This document shows positions 1 through 9,818 of a stretch of 64,000 nucleotides of DNA, one piece after another; the first letter of the stretch is position 1; each line of letters starts with the position of its first letter. The stretch is from Parelaphostrongylus tenuis (Eukaryota; Nematoda; Chromadorea; Rhabditida; Metastrongylidae), in the NCBI GenBank assembly GCA_019055375.1, contig JAHQIW010000348.1, positions 1-64,000 of the forward strand, read 5' to 3'. Below the pieces are notes generated by a model. The model was not told the DNA's origin. It did not search any database and worked only from the letters and a program-made list of their open reading frames with translations. The translations under genes and the position numbers were made by a program.

Positions 1-137
1 TCAGGAGTCTCTTCGAGGCTTGGCAGGGCAAAAGGGACGCTTCTCGAGGTGAGTCGGGAGACCCAGGGTCCCTTTCCAGTAGCCACAGGGATACTGGGAT
101 TCCTGTCAATGTTCAAGAGGAGTCAGGCTCCGTCAAA

Positions 138-166
138 TTTTGAAGCAGTGAGCTCTGCGTGCCTCT
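138..166 (+). repeat. Degenerate 29-bp subunit, A+T-rich start
   Basis: This subunit begins tttt instead of cgag and is 29 bp long, so it lacks 2 bp relative to the 31-bp register. It contains a gagctc site and ends at the junction where the next subunit restores cgag at 167. The junction holds the variable phase sites 163 and 169, which differ among copies. Confidence 0.6.
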
Positions 167-352
167 CGAGGTGTCAGAGGCATGTGAGGCATTCCGTCGA
201 AAGGAGTCGGGGACCTAGGGCTTTCTCTAGGGACTCCACAGGTGGTGCAGACATCCCTTCACCTTGTGAGATGAAAGACTAGACTGTATTCAAGCCACTG
301 CAAGGAAACCCGGCCTCCTTTCGAGTCAGGGCTTCTCGGTGTATATGCCCAT

Positions 353-378
353 TGAGGCAGCAATCTCAGGGTCCCTCC
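353..378 (+). repeat. Short 26-bp subunit carrying the tcagggtccct motif
   Basis: The agggtccct motif starts 15 bases into this subunit (368). In the sister subunits at 45 and 687 it starts 20 bases in (65 and 707). A 5-bp deletion in the first part of this subunit explains both that shift and half of the 10 bp missing from a perfect 32 x 31 structure. The three motif copies lie 303, 339 and 340 bp apart around the monomer, roughly 10, 11 and 11 subunits. Confidence 0.65.
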
Positions 379-440
379 CTCATACCTATTGCTGAGAGAA
401 GCCTCCTCTTGAGGGGCTTGTGGAAAGGTGGCCTACGTCT

Positions 441-840
441 TGAGTCTAAGCCAGGGAATCAGCTCTCATCTCGAGGCAATTTGGGGTACACGGAGCAGTC
501 CTCGAGTTGCTCTGCTGAACTTGGTACTCCTCTAGACTTGGCCCGTTGTTCTCGGGGAACCTCTGGAGTTGCCTAAAGGGAGTCAAGCCTCAGGTCGTGT
601 TTGATGGGGAACGGGGGATGGCTCTGGAGTCAATGCAGGGGAAGCGGGCCTCATCTCGAGTTGATTTGGGGCCCATGGAGCTCCTTCGCGATGCTGGTGT
701 GACCTCAGGGTCCCTCTCTACTTGTGACAGTGTTTTTGCGGACTGTCTCGACATCCATCAAGCAAGTCGAGGCTCCTGACATGTTTCAGGGGGCTCACGG
801 AATTGCTCTGCATGCAGTGCAGGGGAATCGGGCCTCATCT
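441..840 (+). repeat. 185-bp internal echo (three copies of a six-subunit block)
   Basis: Subunits starting at 441, 626 and 811 are exactly 185 bp apart twice and are the most similar non-adjacent subunits in the monomer. Each holds a gcaggggaa-like core (ccagggaat in the first) followed by ctcatctcg. The units after the first two (472 and 657) also match, sharing atttgggg and ca(c/t)ggag. 185 bp is six 31-bp units minus one base. This suggests an intermediate amplification step between the 31-bp and 982-bp units. A weaker relative sits at 291. The similarity was judged by eye. Confidence 0.6.
808..817. other. 10-bp perfect palindrome containing gcatgc
   Basis: The sequence ctgcatgcag at 808-817 reads the same on both strands and recurs in every monomer at the same phase. 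It lies at the junction of two 31-bp subunits. It is too short to infer a hairpin or a protein site with any confidence. Confidence 0.5.
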
Positions 841-3800
841 CGCTTGGAGGGGGAAGTCTCATGGTTTTTCTCGAGTTGCGGCGGGGACCTGGGGTACATT
901 CTCGACTTACGGCGGGGATGGCCCTTCAACCCTCGTGTTTGTTCAACGAAGTCAGGACTCCTGTCGAGTTACGAGGGACACCTCAGGAGTCTCTTCGAGG
1001 CTTGGCAGGGCAAAAGGGACGCTTCTCGAGGTGAGTCGGGAGACCCAGGGTCCCTTTCCAGTAGCCACAGGGATACTGGGATTCCTGTCAATGTTCAAGA
1101 GGAGTCAGGCTCCGTCAAATTTTGAAGCAGTGAGCTCTGCGTGCCTCTCGAGGTGTCAGAGGCATGTGAGGCATTCCGTCGAAAGGAGTCGGGGACCTAG
1201 GGCTTTCTCTAGGGACTCCACAGGTGGTGCAGACATCCCTTCACCTTGTGAGATGAAAGACTAGACTGTATTCAAGCCACTGCAAGGAAACCCGGCCTCC
1301 TTTCGAGTCAGGGCTTCTCGGTGTATATGCCCATTGAGGCAGCAATCTCAGGGTCCCTCCCTCATACCTATTGCTGAGAGAAGCCTCCTCTTGAGGGGCT
1401 TGTGGAAAGGTGGCCTACGTCTTGAGTCTAAGCCAGGGAATCAGCTCTCATCTCGAGGCAATTTGGGGTACACGGAGCAGTCCTCGAGTTGCTCTGCTGA
1501 ACTTGGTACTCCTCTAGACTTGGCCCGTTGTTCTCGGGGAACCTCTGGAGTTGCCTAAAGGGAGTCAAGCCTCAGGTCGTGTTTGATGGGGAACGGGGGA
1601 TGGCTCTGGAGTCAATGCAGGGGAAGCGGGCCTCATCTCGAGTTGATTTGGGGCCCATGGAGCTCCTTCGCGATGCTGGTGTGACCTCAGGGTCCCTCTC
1701 TACTTGTGACAGTGTTTTTGCGGACTGTCTCGACATCCATCAAGCAAGTCGAGGCTCCTGACATGTTTCAGGGGGCTCACGGAATTGCTCTGCATGCAGT
1801 GCAGGGGAATCGGGCCTCATCTCGCTTGGAGGGGGAAGTCTCATGGTTTTTCTCGAGTTGCGGCGGGGACCTGGGGTACATTCTCGACTTACGGCGGGGA
1901 TGGCCCTTCAACCCTCGTGTTTGTTCAACGAAGTCAGGACTCCTGTCGAGTTACGAGGGACACCTCAGGAGTCTCTTCGAGGCTTGGCAGGGCAAAAGGG
2001 ACGCTTCTCGAGGTGAGTCGGGAGACCCAGGGTCCCTTTCCAGTAGCCACAGGGATACTGGGATTCCTGTCAATGTTCAAGAGGAGTCAGGCTCCGTCAA
2101 ATTTTGAAGCAGTGAGCTCTGCGTGCCTCTCGAGGTGTCAGAGGCATGTGAGGCATTCCGTCGAAAGGAGTCGGGGACCTAGGGCTTTCTCTAGGGACTC
2201 CACAGGTGGTGCAGACATCCCTTCACCTTGTGAGATGAAAGACTAGACTGTATTCAAGCCACTGCAAGGAAACCCGGCCTCCTTTCGAGTCAGGGCTTCT
2301 CGGTGTATATGCCCATTGAGGCAGCAATCTCAGGGTCCCTCCCTCATACCTATTGCTGAGAGAAGCCTCCTCTTGAGGGGCTTGTGGAAAGGTGGCCTAC
2401 GTCTTGAGTCTAAGCCAGGGAATCAGCTCTCATCTCGAGGCAATTTGGGGTACACGGAGCAGTCCTCGAGTTGCTCTGCTGAACTTGGTACTCCTCTAGA
2501 CTTGGCCCGTTGTTCTCGGGGAACCTCTGGAGTTGCCTAAAGGGAGTCAAGCCTCAGGTCGTGTTTGATGGGGAACGGGGGATGGCTCTGGAGTCAATGC
2601 AGGGGAAGCGGGCCTCATCTCGAGTTGATTTGGGGCCCATGGAGCTCCTTCGCGATGCTGGTGTGACCTCAGGGTCCCTCTCTACTTGTGACAGTGTTTT
2701 TGCGGACTGTCTCGACATCCATCAAGCAAGTCGAGGCTCCTGACATGTTTCAGGGGGCTCACGGAATTGCTCTGCATGCAGTGCAGGGGAATCGGGCCTC
2801 ATCTCGCTTGGAGGGGGAAGTCTCATGGTTTTTCTCGAGTTGCGGCGGGGACCTGGGGTACATTCTCGACTTACGGCGGGGATGGCCCTTCAACCCTCGT
2901 GTTTGTTCAACGAAGTCAGGACTCCTGTCGAGTTACGAGGGACACCTCAGGAGTCTCTTCGAGGCTTGGCAGGGCAAAAGGGACGCTTCTCGAGGTGAGT
3001 CGGGAGACCCAGGGTCCCTTTCCAGTAGCCACAGGGATACTGGGATTCCTGTCAATGTTCAAGAGGAGTCAGGCTCCGTCAAATTTTGAAGCAGTGAGCT
3101 CTGCGTGCCTCTCGAGGTGTCAGAGGCATGTGAGGCATTCCGTCGAAAGGAGTCGGGGACCTAGGGCTTTCTCTAGGGACTCCACAGGTGGTGCAGACAT
3201 CCCTTCACCTTGTGAGATGAAAGACTAGACTGTATTCAAGCCACTGCAAGGAAACCCGGCCTCCTTTCGAGTCAGGGCTTCTCGGTGTATATGCCCATTG
3301 AGGCAGCAATCTCAGGGTCCCTCCCTCATACCTATTGCTGAGAGAAGCCTCCTCTTGAGGGGCTTGTGGAAAGGTGGCCTACGTCTTGAGTCTAAGCCAG
3401 GGAATCAGCTCTCATCTCGAGGCAATTTGGGGTACACGGAGCAGTCCTCGAGTTGCTCTGCTGAACTTGGTACTCCTCTAGACTTGGCCCGTTGTTCTCG
3501 GGGAACCTCTGGAGTTGCCTAAAGGGAGTCAAGCCTCAGGTCGTGTTTGATGGGGAACGGGGGATGGCTCTGGAGTCAATGCAGGGGAAGCGGGCCTCAT
3601 CTCGAGTTGATTTGGGGCCCATGGAGCTCCTTCGCGATGCTGGTGTGACCTCAGGGTCCCTCTCTACTTGTGACAGTGTTTTTGCGGACTGTCTCGACAT
3701 CCATCAAGCAAGTCGAGGCTCCTGACATGTTTCAGGGGGCTCACGGAATTGCTCTGCATGCAGTGCAGGGGAATCGGGCCTCATCTCGCTTGGAGGGGGA

Positions 3801-6800
3801 AGTCTCATGGTTTTTCTCGAGTTGCGGCGGGGACCTGGGGTACATTCTCGACTTACGGCGGGGATGGCCCTTCAACCCTCGTGTTTGTTCAACGAAGTCA
3901 GGACTCCTGTCGAGTTACGAGGGACACCTCAGGAGTCTCTTCGAGGCTTGGCAGGGCAAAAGGGACGCTTCTCGAGGTGAGTCGGGAGACCCAGGGTCCC
4001 TTTCCAGTAGCCACAGGGATACTGGGATTCCTGTCAATGTTCAAGAGGAGTCAGGCTCCGTCAAATTTTGAAGCAGTGAGCTCTGCGTGCCTCTCGAGGT
4101 GTCAGAGGCATGTGAGGCATTCCGTCGAAAGGAGTCGGGGACCTAGGGCTTTCTCTAGGGACTCCACAGGTGGTGCAGACATCCCTTCACCTTGTGAGAT
4201 GAAAGACTAGACTGTATTCAAGCCACTGCAAGGAAACCCGGCCTCCTTTCGAGTCAGGGCTTCTCGGTGTATATGCCCATTGAGGCAGCAATCTCAGGGT
4301 CCCTCCCTCATACCTATTGCTGAGAGAAGCCTCCTCTTGAGGGGCTTGTGGAAAGGTGGCCTACGTCTTGAGTCTAAGCCAGGGAATCAGCTCTCATCTC
4401 GAGGCAATTTGGGGTACACGGAGCAGTCCTCGAGTTGCTCTGCTGAACTTGGTACTCCTCTAGACTTGGCCCGTTGTTCTCGGGGAACCTCTGGAGTTGC
4501 CTAAAGGGAGTCAAGCCTCAGGTCGTGTTTGATGGGGAACGGGGGATGGCTCTGGAGTCAATGCAGGGGAAGCGGGCCTCATCTCGAGTTGATTTGGGGC
4601 CCATGGAGCTCCTTCGCGATGCTGGTGTGACCTCAGGGTCCCTCTCTACTTGTGACAGTGTTTTTGCGGACTGTCTCGACATCCATCAAGCAAGTCGAGG
4701 CTCCTGACATGTTTCAGGGGGCTCACGGAATTGCTCTGCATGCAGTGCAGGGGAATCGGGCCTCATCTCGCTTGGAGGGGGAAGTCTCATGGTTTTTCTC
4801 GAGTTGCGGCGGGGACCTGGGGTACATTCTCGACTTACGGCGGGGATGGCCCTTCAACCCTCGTGTTTGTTCAACGAAGTCAGGACTCCTGTCGAGTTAC
4901 GAGGGACACCTCAGGAGTCTCTTCGAGGCTTGGCAGGGCAAAAGGGACGCTTCTCGAGGTGAGTCGGGAGACCCAGGGTCCCTTTCCAGTAGCCACAGGG
5001 ATACTGGGATTCCTGTCAATGTTCAAGAGGAGTCAGGCTCCGTCAAATTTTGAAGCAGTGAGCTCTGCGTGCCTCTCGAGGTGTCAGAGGCATGTGAGGC
5101 ATTCCGTCGAAAGGAGTCGGGGACCTAGGGCTTTCTCTAGGGACTCCACAGGTGGTGCAGACATCCCTTCACCTTGTGAGATGAAAGACTAGACTGTATT
5201 CAAGCCACTGCAAGGAAACCCGGCCTCCTTTCGAGTCAGGGCTTCTCGGTGTATATGCCCATTGAGGCAGCAATCTCAGGGTCCCTCCCTCATACCTATT
5301 GCTGAGAGAAGCCTCCTCTTGAGGGGCTTGTGGAAAGGTGGCCTACGTCTTGAGTCTAAGCCAGGGAATCAGCTCTCATCTCGAGGCAATTTGGGGTACA
5401 CGGAGCAGTCCTCGAGTTGCTCTGCTGAACTTGGTACTCCTCTAGACTTGGCCCGTTGTTCTCGGGGAACCTCTGGAGTTGCCTAAAGGGAGTCAAGCCT
5501 CAGGTCGTGTTTGATGGGGAACGGGGGATGGCTCTGGAGTCAATGCAGGGGAAGCGGGCCTCATCTCGAGTTGATTTGGGGCCCATGGAGCTCCTTCGCG
5601 ATGCTGGTGTGACCTCAGGGTCCCTCTCTACTTGTGACAGTGTTTTTGCGGACTGTCTCGACATCCATCAAGCAAGTCGAGGCTCCTGACATGTTTCAGG
5701 GGGCTCACGGAATTGCTCTGCATGCAGTGCAGGGGAATCGGGCCTCATCTCGCTTGGAGGGGGAAGTCTCATGGTTTTTCTCGAGTTGCGGCGGGGACCT
5801 GGGGTACATTCTCGACTTACGGCGGGGATGGCCCTTCAACCCTCGTGTTTGTTCAACGAAGTCAGGACTCCTGTCGAGTTACGAGGGACACCTCAGGAGT
5901 CTCTTCGAGGCTTGGCAGGGCAAAAGGGACGCTTCTCGAGGTGAGTCGGGAGACCCAGGGTCCCTTTCCAGTAGCCACAGGGATACTGGGATTCCTGTCA
6001 ATGTTCAAGAGGAGTCAGGCTCCGTCAAATTTTGAAGCAGTGAGCTCTGCGTGCCTCTCGAGGTGTCAGAGGCATGTGAGGCATTCCGTCGAAAGGAGTC
6101 GGGGACCTAGGGCTTTCTCTAGGGACTCCACAGGTGGTGCAGACATCCCTTCACCTTGTGAGATGAAAGACTAGACTGTATTCAAGCCACTGCAAGGAAA
6201 CCCGGCCTCCTTTCGAGTCAGGGCTTCTCGGTGTATATGCCCATTGAGGCAGCAATCTCAGGGTCCCTCCCTCATACCTATTGCTGAGAGAAGCCTCCTC
6301 TTGAGGGGCTTGTGGAAAGGTGGCCTACGTCTTGAGTCTAAGCCAGGGAATCAGCTCTCATCTCGAGGCAATTTGGGGTACACGGAGCAGTCCTCGAGTT
6401 GCTCTGCTGAACTTGGTACTCCTCTAGACTTGGCCCGTTGTTCTCGGGGAACCTCTGGAGTTGCCTAAAGGGAGTCAAGCCTCAGGTCGTGTTTGATGGG
6501 GAACGGGGGATGGCTCTGGAGTCAATGCAGGGGAAGCGGGCCTCATCTCGAGTTGATTTGGGGCCCATGGAGCTCCTTCGCGATGCTGGTGTGACCTCAG
6601 GGTCCCTCTCTACTTGTGACAGTGTTTTTGCGGACTGTCTCGACATCCATCAAGCAAGTCGAGGCTCCTGACATGTTTCAGGGGGCTCACGGAATTGCTC
6701 TGCATGCAGTGCAGGGGAATCGGGCCTCATCTCGCTTGGAGGGGGAAGTCTCATGGTTTTTCTCGAGTTGCGGCGGGGACCTGGGGTACATTCTCGACTT

Positions 6801-7856
6801 ACGGCGGGGATGGCCCTTCAACCCTCGTGTTTGTTCAACGAAGTCAGGACTCCTGTCGAGTTACGAGGGACACCTCAGGAGTCTCTTCGAGGCTTGGCAG
6901 GGCAAAAGGGACGCTTCTCGAGGTGAGTCGGGAGACCCAGGGTCCCTTTCCAGTAGCCACAGGGATACTGGGATTCCTGTCAATGTTCAAGAGGAGTCAG
7001 GCTCCGTCAAATTTTGAAGCAGTGAGCTCTGCGTGCCTCTCGAGGTGTCAGAGGCATGTGAGGCATTCCGTCGAAAGGAGTCGGGGACCTAGGGCTTTCT
7101 CTAGGGACTCCACAGGTGGTGCAGACATCCCTTCACCTTGTGAGATGAAAGACTAGACTGTATTCAAGCCACTGCAAGGAAACCCGGCCTCCTTTCGAGT
7201 CAGGGCTTCTCGGTGTATATGCCCATTGAGGCAGCAATCTCAGGGTCCCTCCCTCATACCTATTGCTGAGAGAAGCCTCCTCTTGAGGGGCTTGTGGAAA
7301 GGTGGCCTACGTCTTGAGTCTAAGCCAGGGAATCAGCTCTCATCTCGAGGCAATTTGGGGTACACGGAGCAGTCCTCGAGTTGCTCTGCTGAACTTGGTA
7401 CTCCTCTAGACTTGGCCCGTTGTTCTCGGGGAACCTCTGGAGTTGCCTAAAGGGAGTCAAGCCTCAGGTCGTGTTTGATGGGGAACGGGGGATGGCTCTG
7501 GAGTCAATGCAGGGGAAGCGGGCCTCATCTCGAGTTGATTTGGGGCCCATGGAGCTCCTTCGCGATGCTGGTGTGACCTCAGGGTCCCTCTCTACTTGTG
7601 ACAGTGTTTTTGCGGACTGTCTCGACATCCATCAAGCAAGTCGAGGCTCCTGACATGTTTCAGGGGGCTCACGGAATTGCTCTGCATGCAGTGCAGGGGA
7701 ATCGGGCCTCATCTCGCTTGGAGGGGGAAGTCTCATGGTTTTTCTCGAGTTGCGGCGGGGACCTGGGGTACATTCTCGACTTACGGCGGGGATGGCCCTT
7801 CAACCCTCGTGTTTGTTCAACGAAGTCAGGACTCCTGTCGAGTTACGAGGGACACC

Positions 7857-8837
7857 TCAGGAGTCTCTTCGAGGCTTGGCAGGGCAAAAGGGACGCTTCT
7901 CGAGGTGAGTCGGGAGACCCAGGGTCCCTTTCCAGTAGCCACAGGGATACTGGGATTCCTGTCAATGTTCAAGAGGAGTCAGGCTCCGTCAAATTTTGAA
8001 GCAGTGAGCTCTGCGTGCCTCTCGAGGTGTCAGAGGCATGTGAGGCATTCCGTCGAAAGGAGTCGGGGACCTAGGGCTTTCTCTAGGGACTCCACAGGTG
8101 GTGCAGACATCCCTTCACCTTGTGAGATGAAAGACTAGACTGTATTCAAGCCACTGCAAGGAAACCCGGCCTCCTTTCGAGTCAGGGCTTCTCGGTGTAT
8201 ATGCCCATTGAGGCAGCAATCTCAGGGTCCCTCCCTCATACCTATTGCTGAGAGAAGCCTCCTCTTGAGGGGCTTGTGGAAAGGTGGCCTACGTCTTGAG
8301 TCTAAGCCAGGGAATCAGCTCTCATCTCGAGGCAATTTGGGGTACACGGAGCAGTCCTCGAGTTGCTCTGCTGAACTTGGTACTCCTCTAGACTTGGCCC
8401 GTTGTTCTCGGGGAACCTCTGGAGTTGCCTAAAGGGAGTCAAGCCTCAGGTCGTGTTTGATGGGGAACTGGGGATGGCTCTGGAGTCAATGCAGGGGAAG
8501 CGGGCCTCATCTCGAGTTGATTTGGGGCCCATGGAGCTCCTTCGCGATGCTGGTGTGACCTCAGGGTCCCTCTCTACTTGTGACAGTGTTTTTGCGGACT
8601 GTCTCGACATCCATCAAGCAAGTCGAGGCTCCTGACATGTTTCAGGGGGCTCACGGAATTGCTCTGCATGCAGTGCAGGGGAATCGGGCCTCATCTCGCT
8701 TGGAGGGGGAAGTCTCATGTTTTTCTCGAGTTGCGGCGGGGACCTGGGGTACATTCTCGACTTACGGCGGGGATGGCCCTTCAACCCTCGTGTTTGTTCA
8801 ACGAAGTCAGGACTCCTGTCGAGTTACGAGGGACACC
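7857..8837 (+). repeat. Variant monomer M9 (981 bp)
   Basis: This is the first variant copy. G to T at 8469 (phase 613) changes the five-G run to tgggg. One G is missing at 8719 (phase 863/864, atgg to atg), which makes the copy 981 bp. The remaining diagnostic sites are consensus. Confidence 0.88.
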
Positions 8838-9818
8838 TCAGGAGTCTCTTCGAGGCTTGGCAGGGCAAAAGGGACGCTTCTCGAGGTGAGTCGGGAGACC
8901 CAGGGTCCCTTTCCAGTAGCCACAGGGATACTGGGATTCCTGTCAATGTTCAAGAGGAGTCAGGCTCCGTCAAATTTTGAAGCAGTGAGCTCTGCGTGCC
9001 TCTCGAGGTGTCAGAGGCATGTGAGGCATTCCGTCGAAAGGAGTCGGGGACCTAGGGCTTTCTCTAGGGACTCCACAGGTGGTGCAGACATCCCTTCACC
9101 TTGTGAGATGAAAGACTAGACTGTATTCAAGCCACTGCAAGGAAACCCGGCCTCCTTTCGAGTCAGGGCTTCTCGGTGTATATGCCCATTGAGGCAGCAA
9201 TCTCAGGGTCCCTCCCTCATACCTATTGCTGAGAGAAGCCTCCTCTTGAGGGGCTTGTGGAAAGGTGGCCTACGTCTTGAGTCTAAGCCAGGGAATCAGC
9301 TCTCATCTCGAGGCAATTTGGGGTACACGGAGCAGTCCTCGAGTTGCTCTGCTGAACTTGGTACTCGTCTAGACTTGGCCCGTTGTTCTCGGGGAACCTC
9401 TGGAGTTGCCTAAAGGGAGTCAAGCCTCAGGTCGTGTTTGATGGGGAACGGGGATGGCTCTGGAGTCAATGCAGGGGAAGCGGGCCTCATCTCGAGTTGA
9501 TTTGGGGCCCATGGAGCTCCTTCGCGATGCTGGTGTGACCTCAGGGTCCCTCTCTACTTGTGACAGTGTTTTTGCGGACTGTCTCGACATCCATCAAGCA
9601 AGTCGAGGCTCCTGACATGTTTCAGGGGGCTCACGGAATTGCTCTGCATGCAGTGCAGGGGAATCGGGCCTCATCTCGCTTGGAGGGGGAAGTCTCATGG
9701 TTTTTCTCGAGTTGCGGCGGGGACCTGGGGTACATTCTCGACTTACGGCGGGGATGGCCCTTCAACCCTCGTGTTTGTTCAACGAAGTCAGGAGTCCTGT
9801 CGAGTTACGAGGGACACC
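8838..9818 (+). repeat. Variant monomer M10 (981 bp)
   Basis: C to G at 9367 (phase 530), one G lost from the G-run at 9450-9453 (phase 613-617), and C to G at 9794 (phase 958). Phase 554 is consensus, so only part of the haplotype seen in M11 is present. Confidence 0.88.

Larger units (their letters stand above)
1..982 (+). repeat. Consensus 982-bp satellite monomer (M1, reference copy)
   Basis: This copy is the reference for phase positions used in the other entries. It carries the majority allele at every variable site: c163, a169, c530, g554, g613 (a run of five G at 613-617), c834, g863 and c958. It has six XhoI-type ctcgag hexamers at 43, 165, 470, 501, 655 and 870, and two gagctc sites. 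Single sites seen by eye are tctaga (531), gggccc (667), ccatgg (672), gcatgc (810) and cctagg (214). The length is 3 x 327 + 1, so any reading frame shifts by one base per copy. No open frame can run through the array, which argues against coding function. The monomer boundary is arbitrary, set by the window start. Confidence 0.95.
14..995 (+). repeat. 31-bp subrepeat ladder: 32 diverged subunits per monomer
   Basis: Subunits can be laid end to end from 14 to 995, one full monomer. Starts are at 14, 45, 76, 107, 138, 167, 198, 229, 260, 291, 322, 353, 379, 410, 441, 472, 503, 534, 565, 596, 626, 657, 687, 718, 749, 780, 811, 841, 872, 903, 934 and 965. Most begin cgag or a one-base variant (cgac, cgtg, ggag, tgag, caag) and end in a pyrimidine stretch such as tctct, ttct or tcct. 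The middle tends to hold a G-run (cagggg, gcgggga). The clearest run is 872-995, four consecutive exact 31-bp units. Five subunits are short by 2, 5, 1, 1 and 1 bp, giving 32 x 31 - 10 = 982. Similarity between subunits is low, so this layer is much older than the amplification of the 982-bp unit. A few starts (379, 534) are uncertain by a few bases. Confidence 0.88.
1..7856 (+). repeat. Homogeneous block A: consensus monomers M1-M8
   Basis: Eight copies with exact 982-bp spacing and no variant seen at any diagnostic site. The identity continues into M9 up to 8468. No gene or insertion is present. Either recent homogenisation or assembly from near-identical reads would give this picture. Confidence 0.9.

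Noticed and set aside
604..650. G-quadruplex-forming element
   Set aside because: Runs of four or five G occur, but the third and fourth runs are separated by a loop of about 20 bases, so a stable four-run motif is not supported by reading alone.
1..982. CENP-B box
   Set aside because: I looked for ttcg-nnnn-a-nn-cggg and its reverse complement through the monomer. Partial matches exist (ttcgagtca at 321, cccgttgttctcggg at 542), but none has all core bases.
1..982. Ribosomal DNA intergenic-spacer repeat
   Set aside because: No rRNA gene, promoter or terminator-like element appears in 64 kb; spacer repeats would be interrupted by rRNA genes.
14..995. Regular 31-bp periodicity as a possible CRISPR array
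   Set aside because: There are no identical direct repeats separated by unique spacers; the units abut, are diverged, and the larger 982-bp unit repeats identically. No cas-like gene is present.
803..1264. 153-codon open frame (and 133-, 77- and 74-codon partners) recurring in every copy, resembling a multigene family
   Set aside because: These frames overlap one another, have no recognisable domain, and occur once per 982-bp unit. The unit is 1 modulo 3, so frames never continue across copies. Single-base indels shift them freely (M9, M16, M29, M60), as expected for non-coding DNA.
8580..9119. Longer 179-codon frame in M9, and a second of the same length at 27235-27774
   Set aside because: Both are fusions of two standard frames made by a one-base deletion (at 8719 and after 27587). 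They differ in sequence and are accidental.
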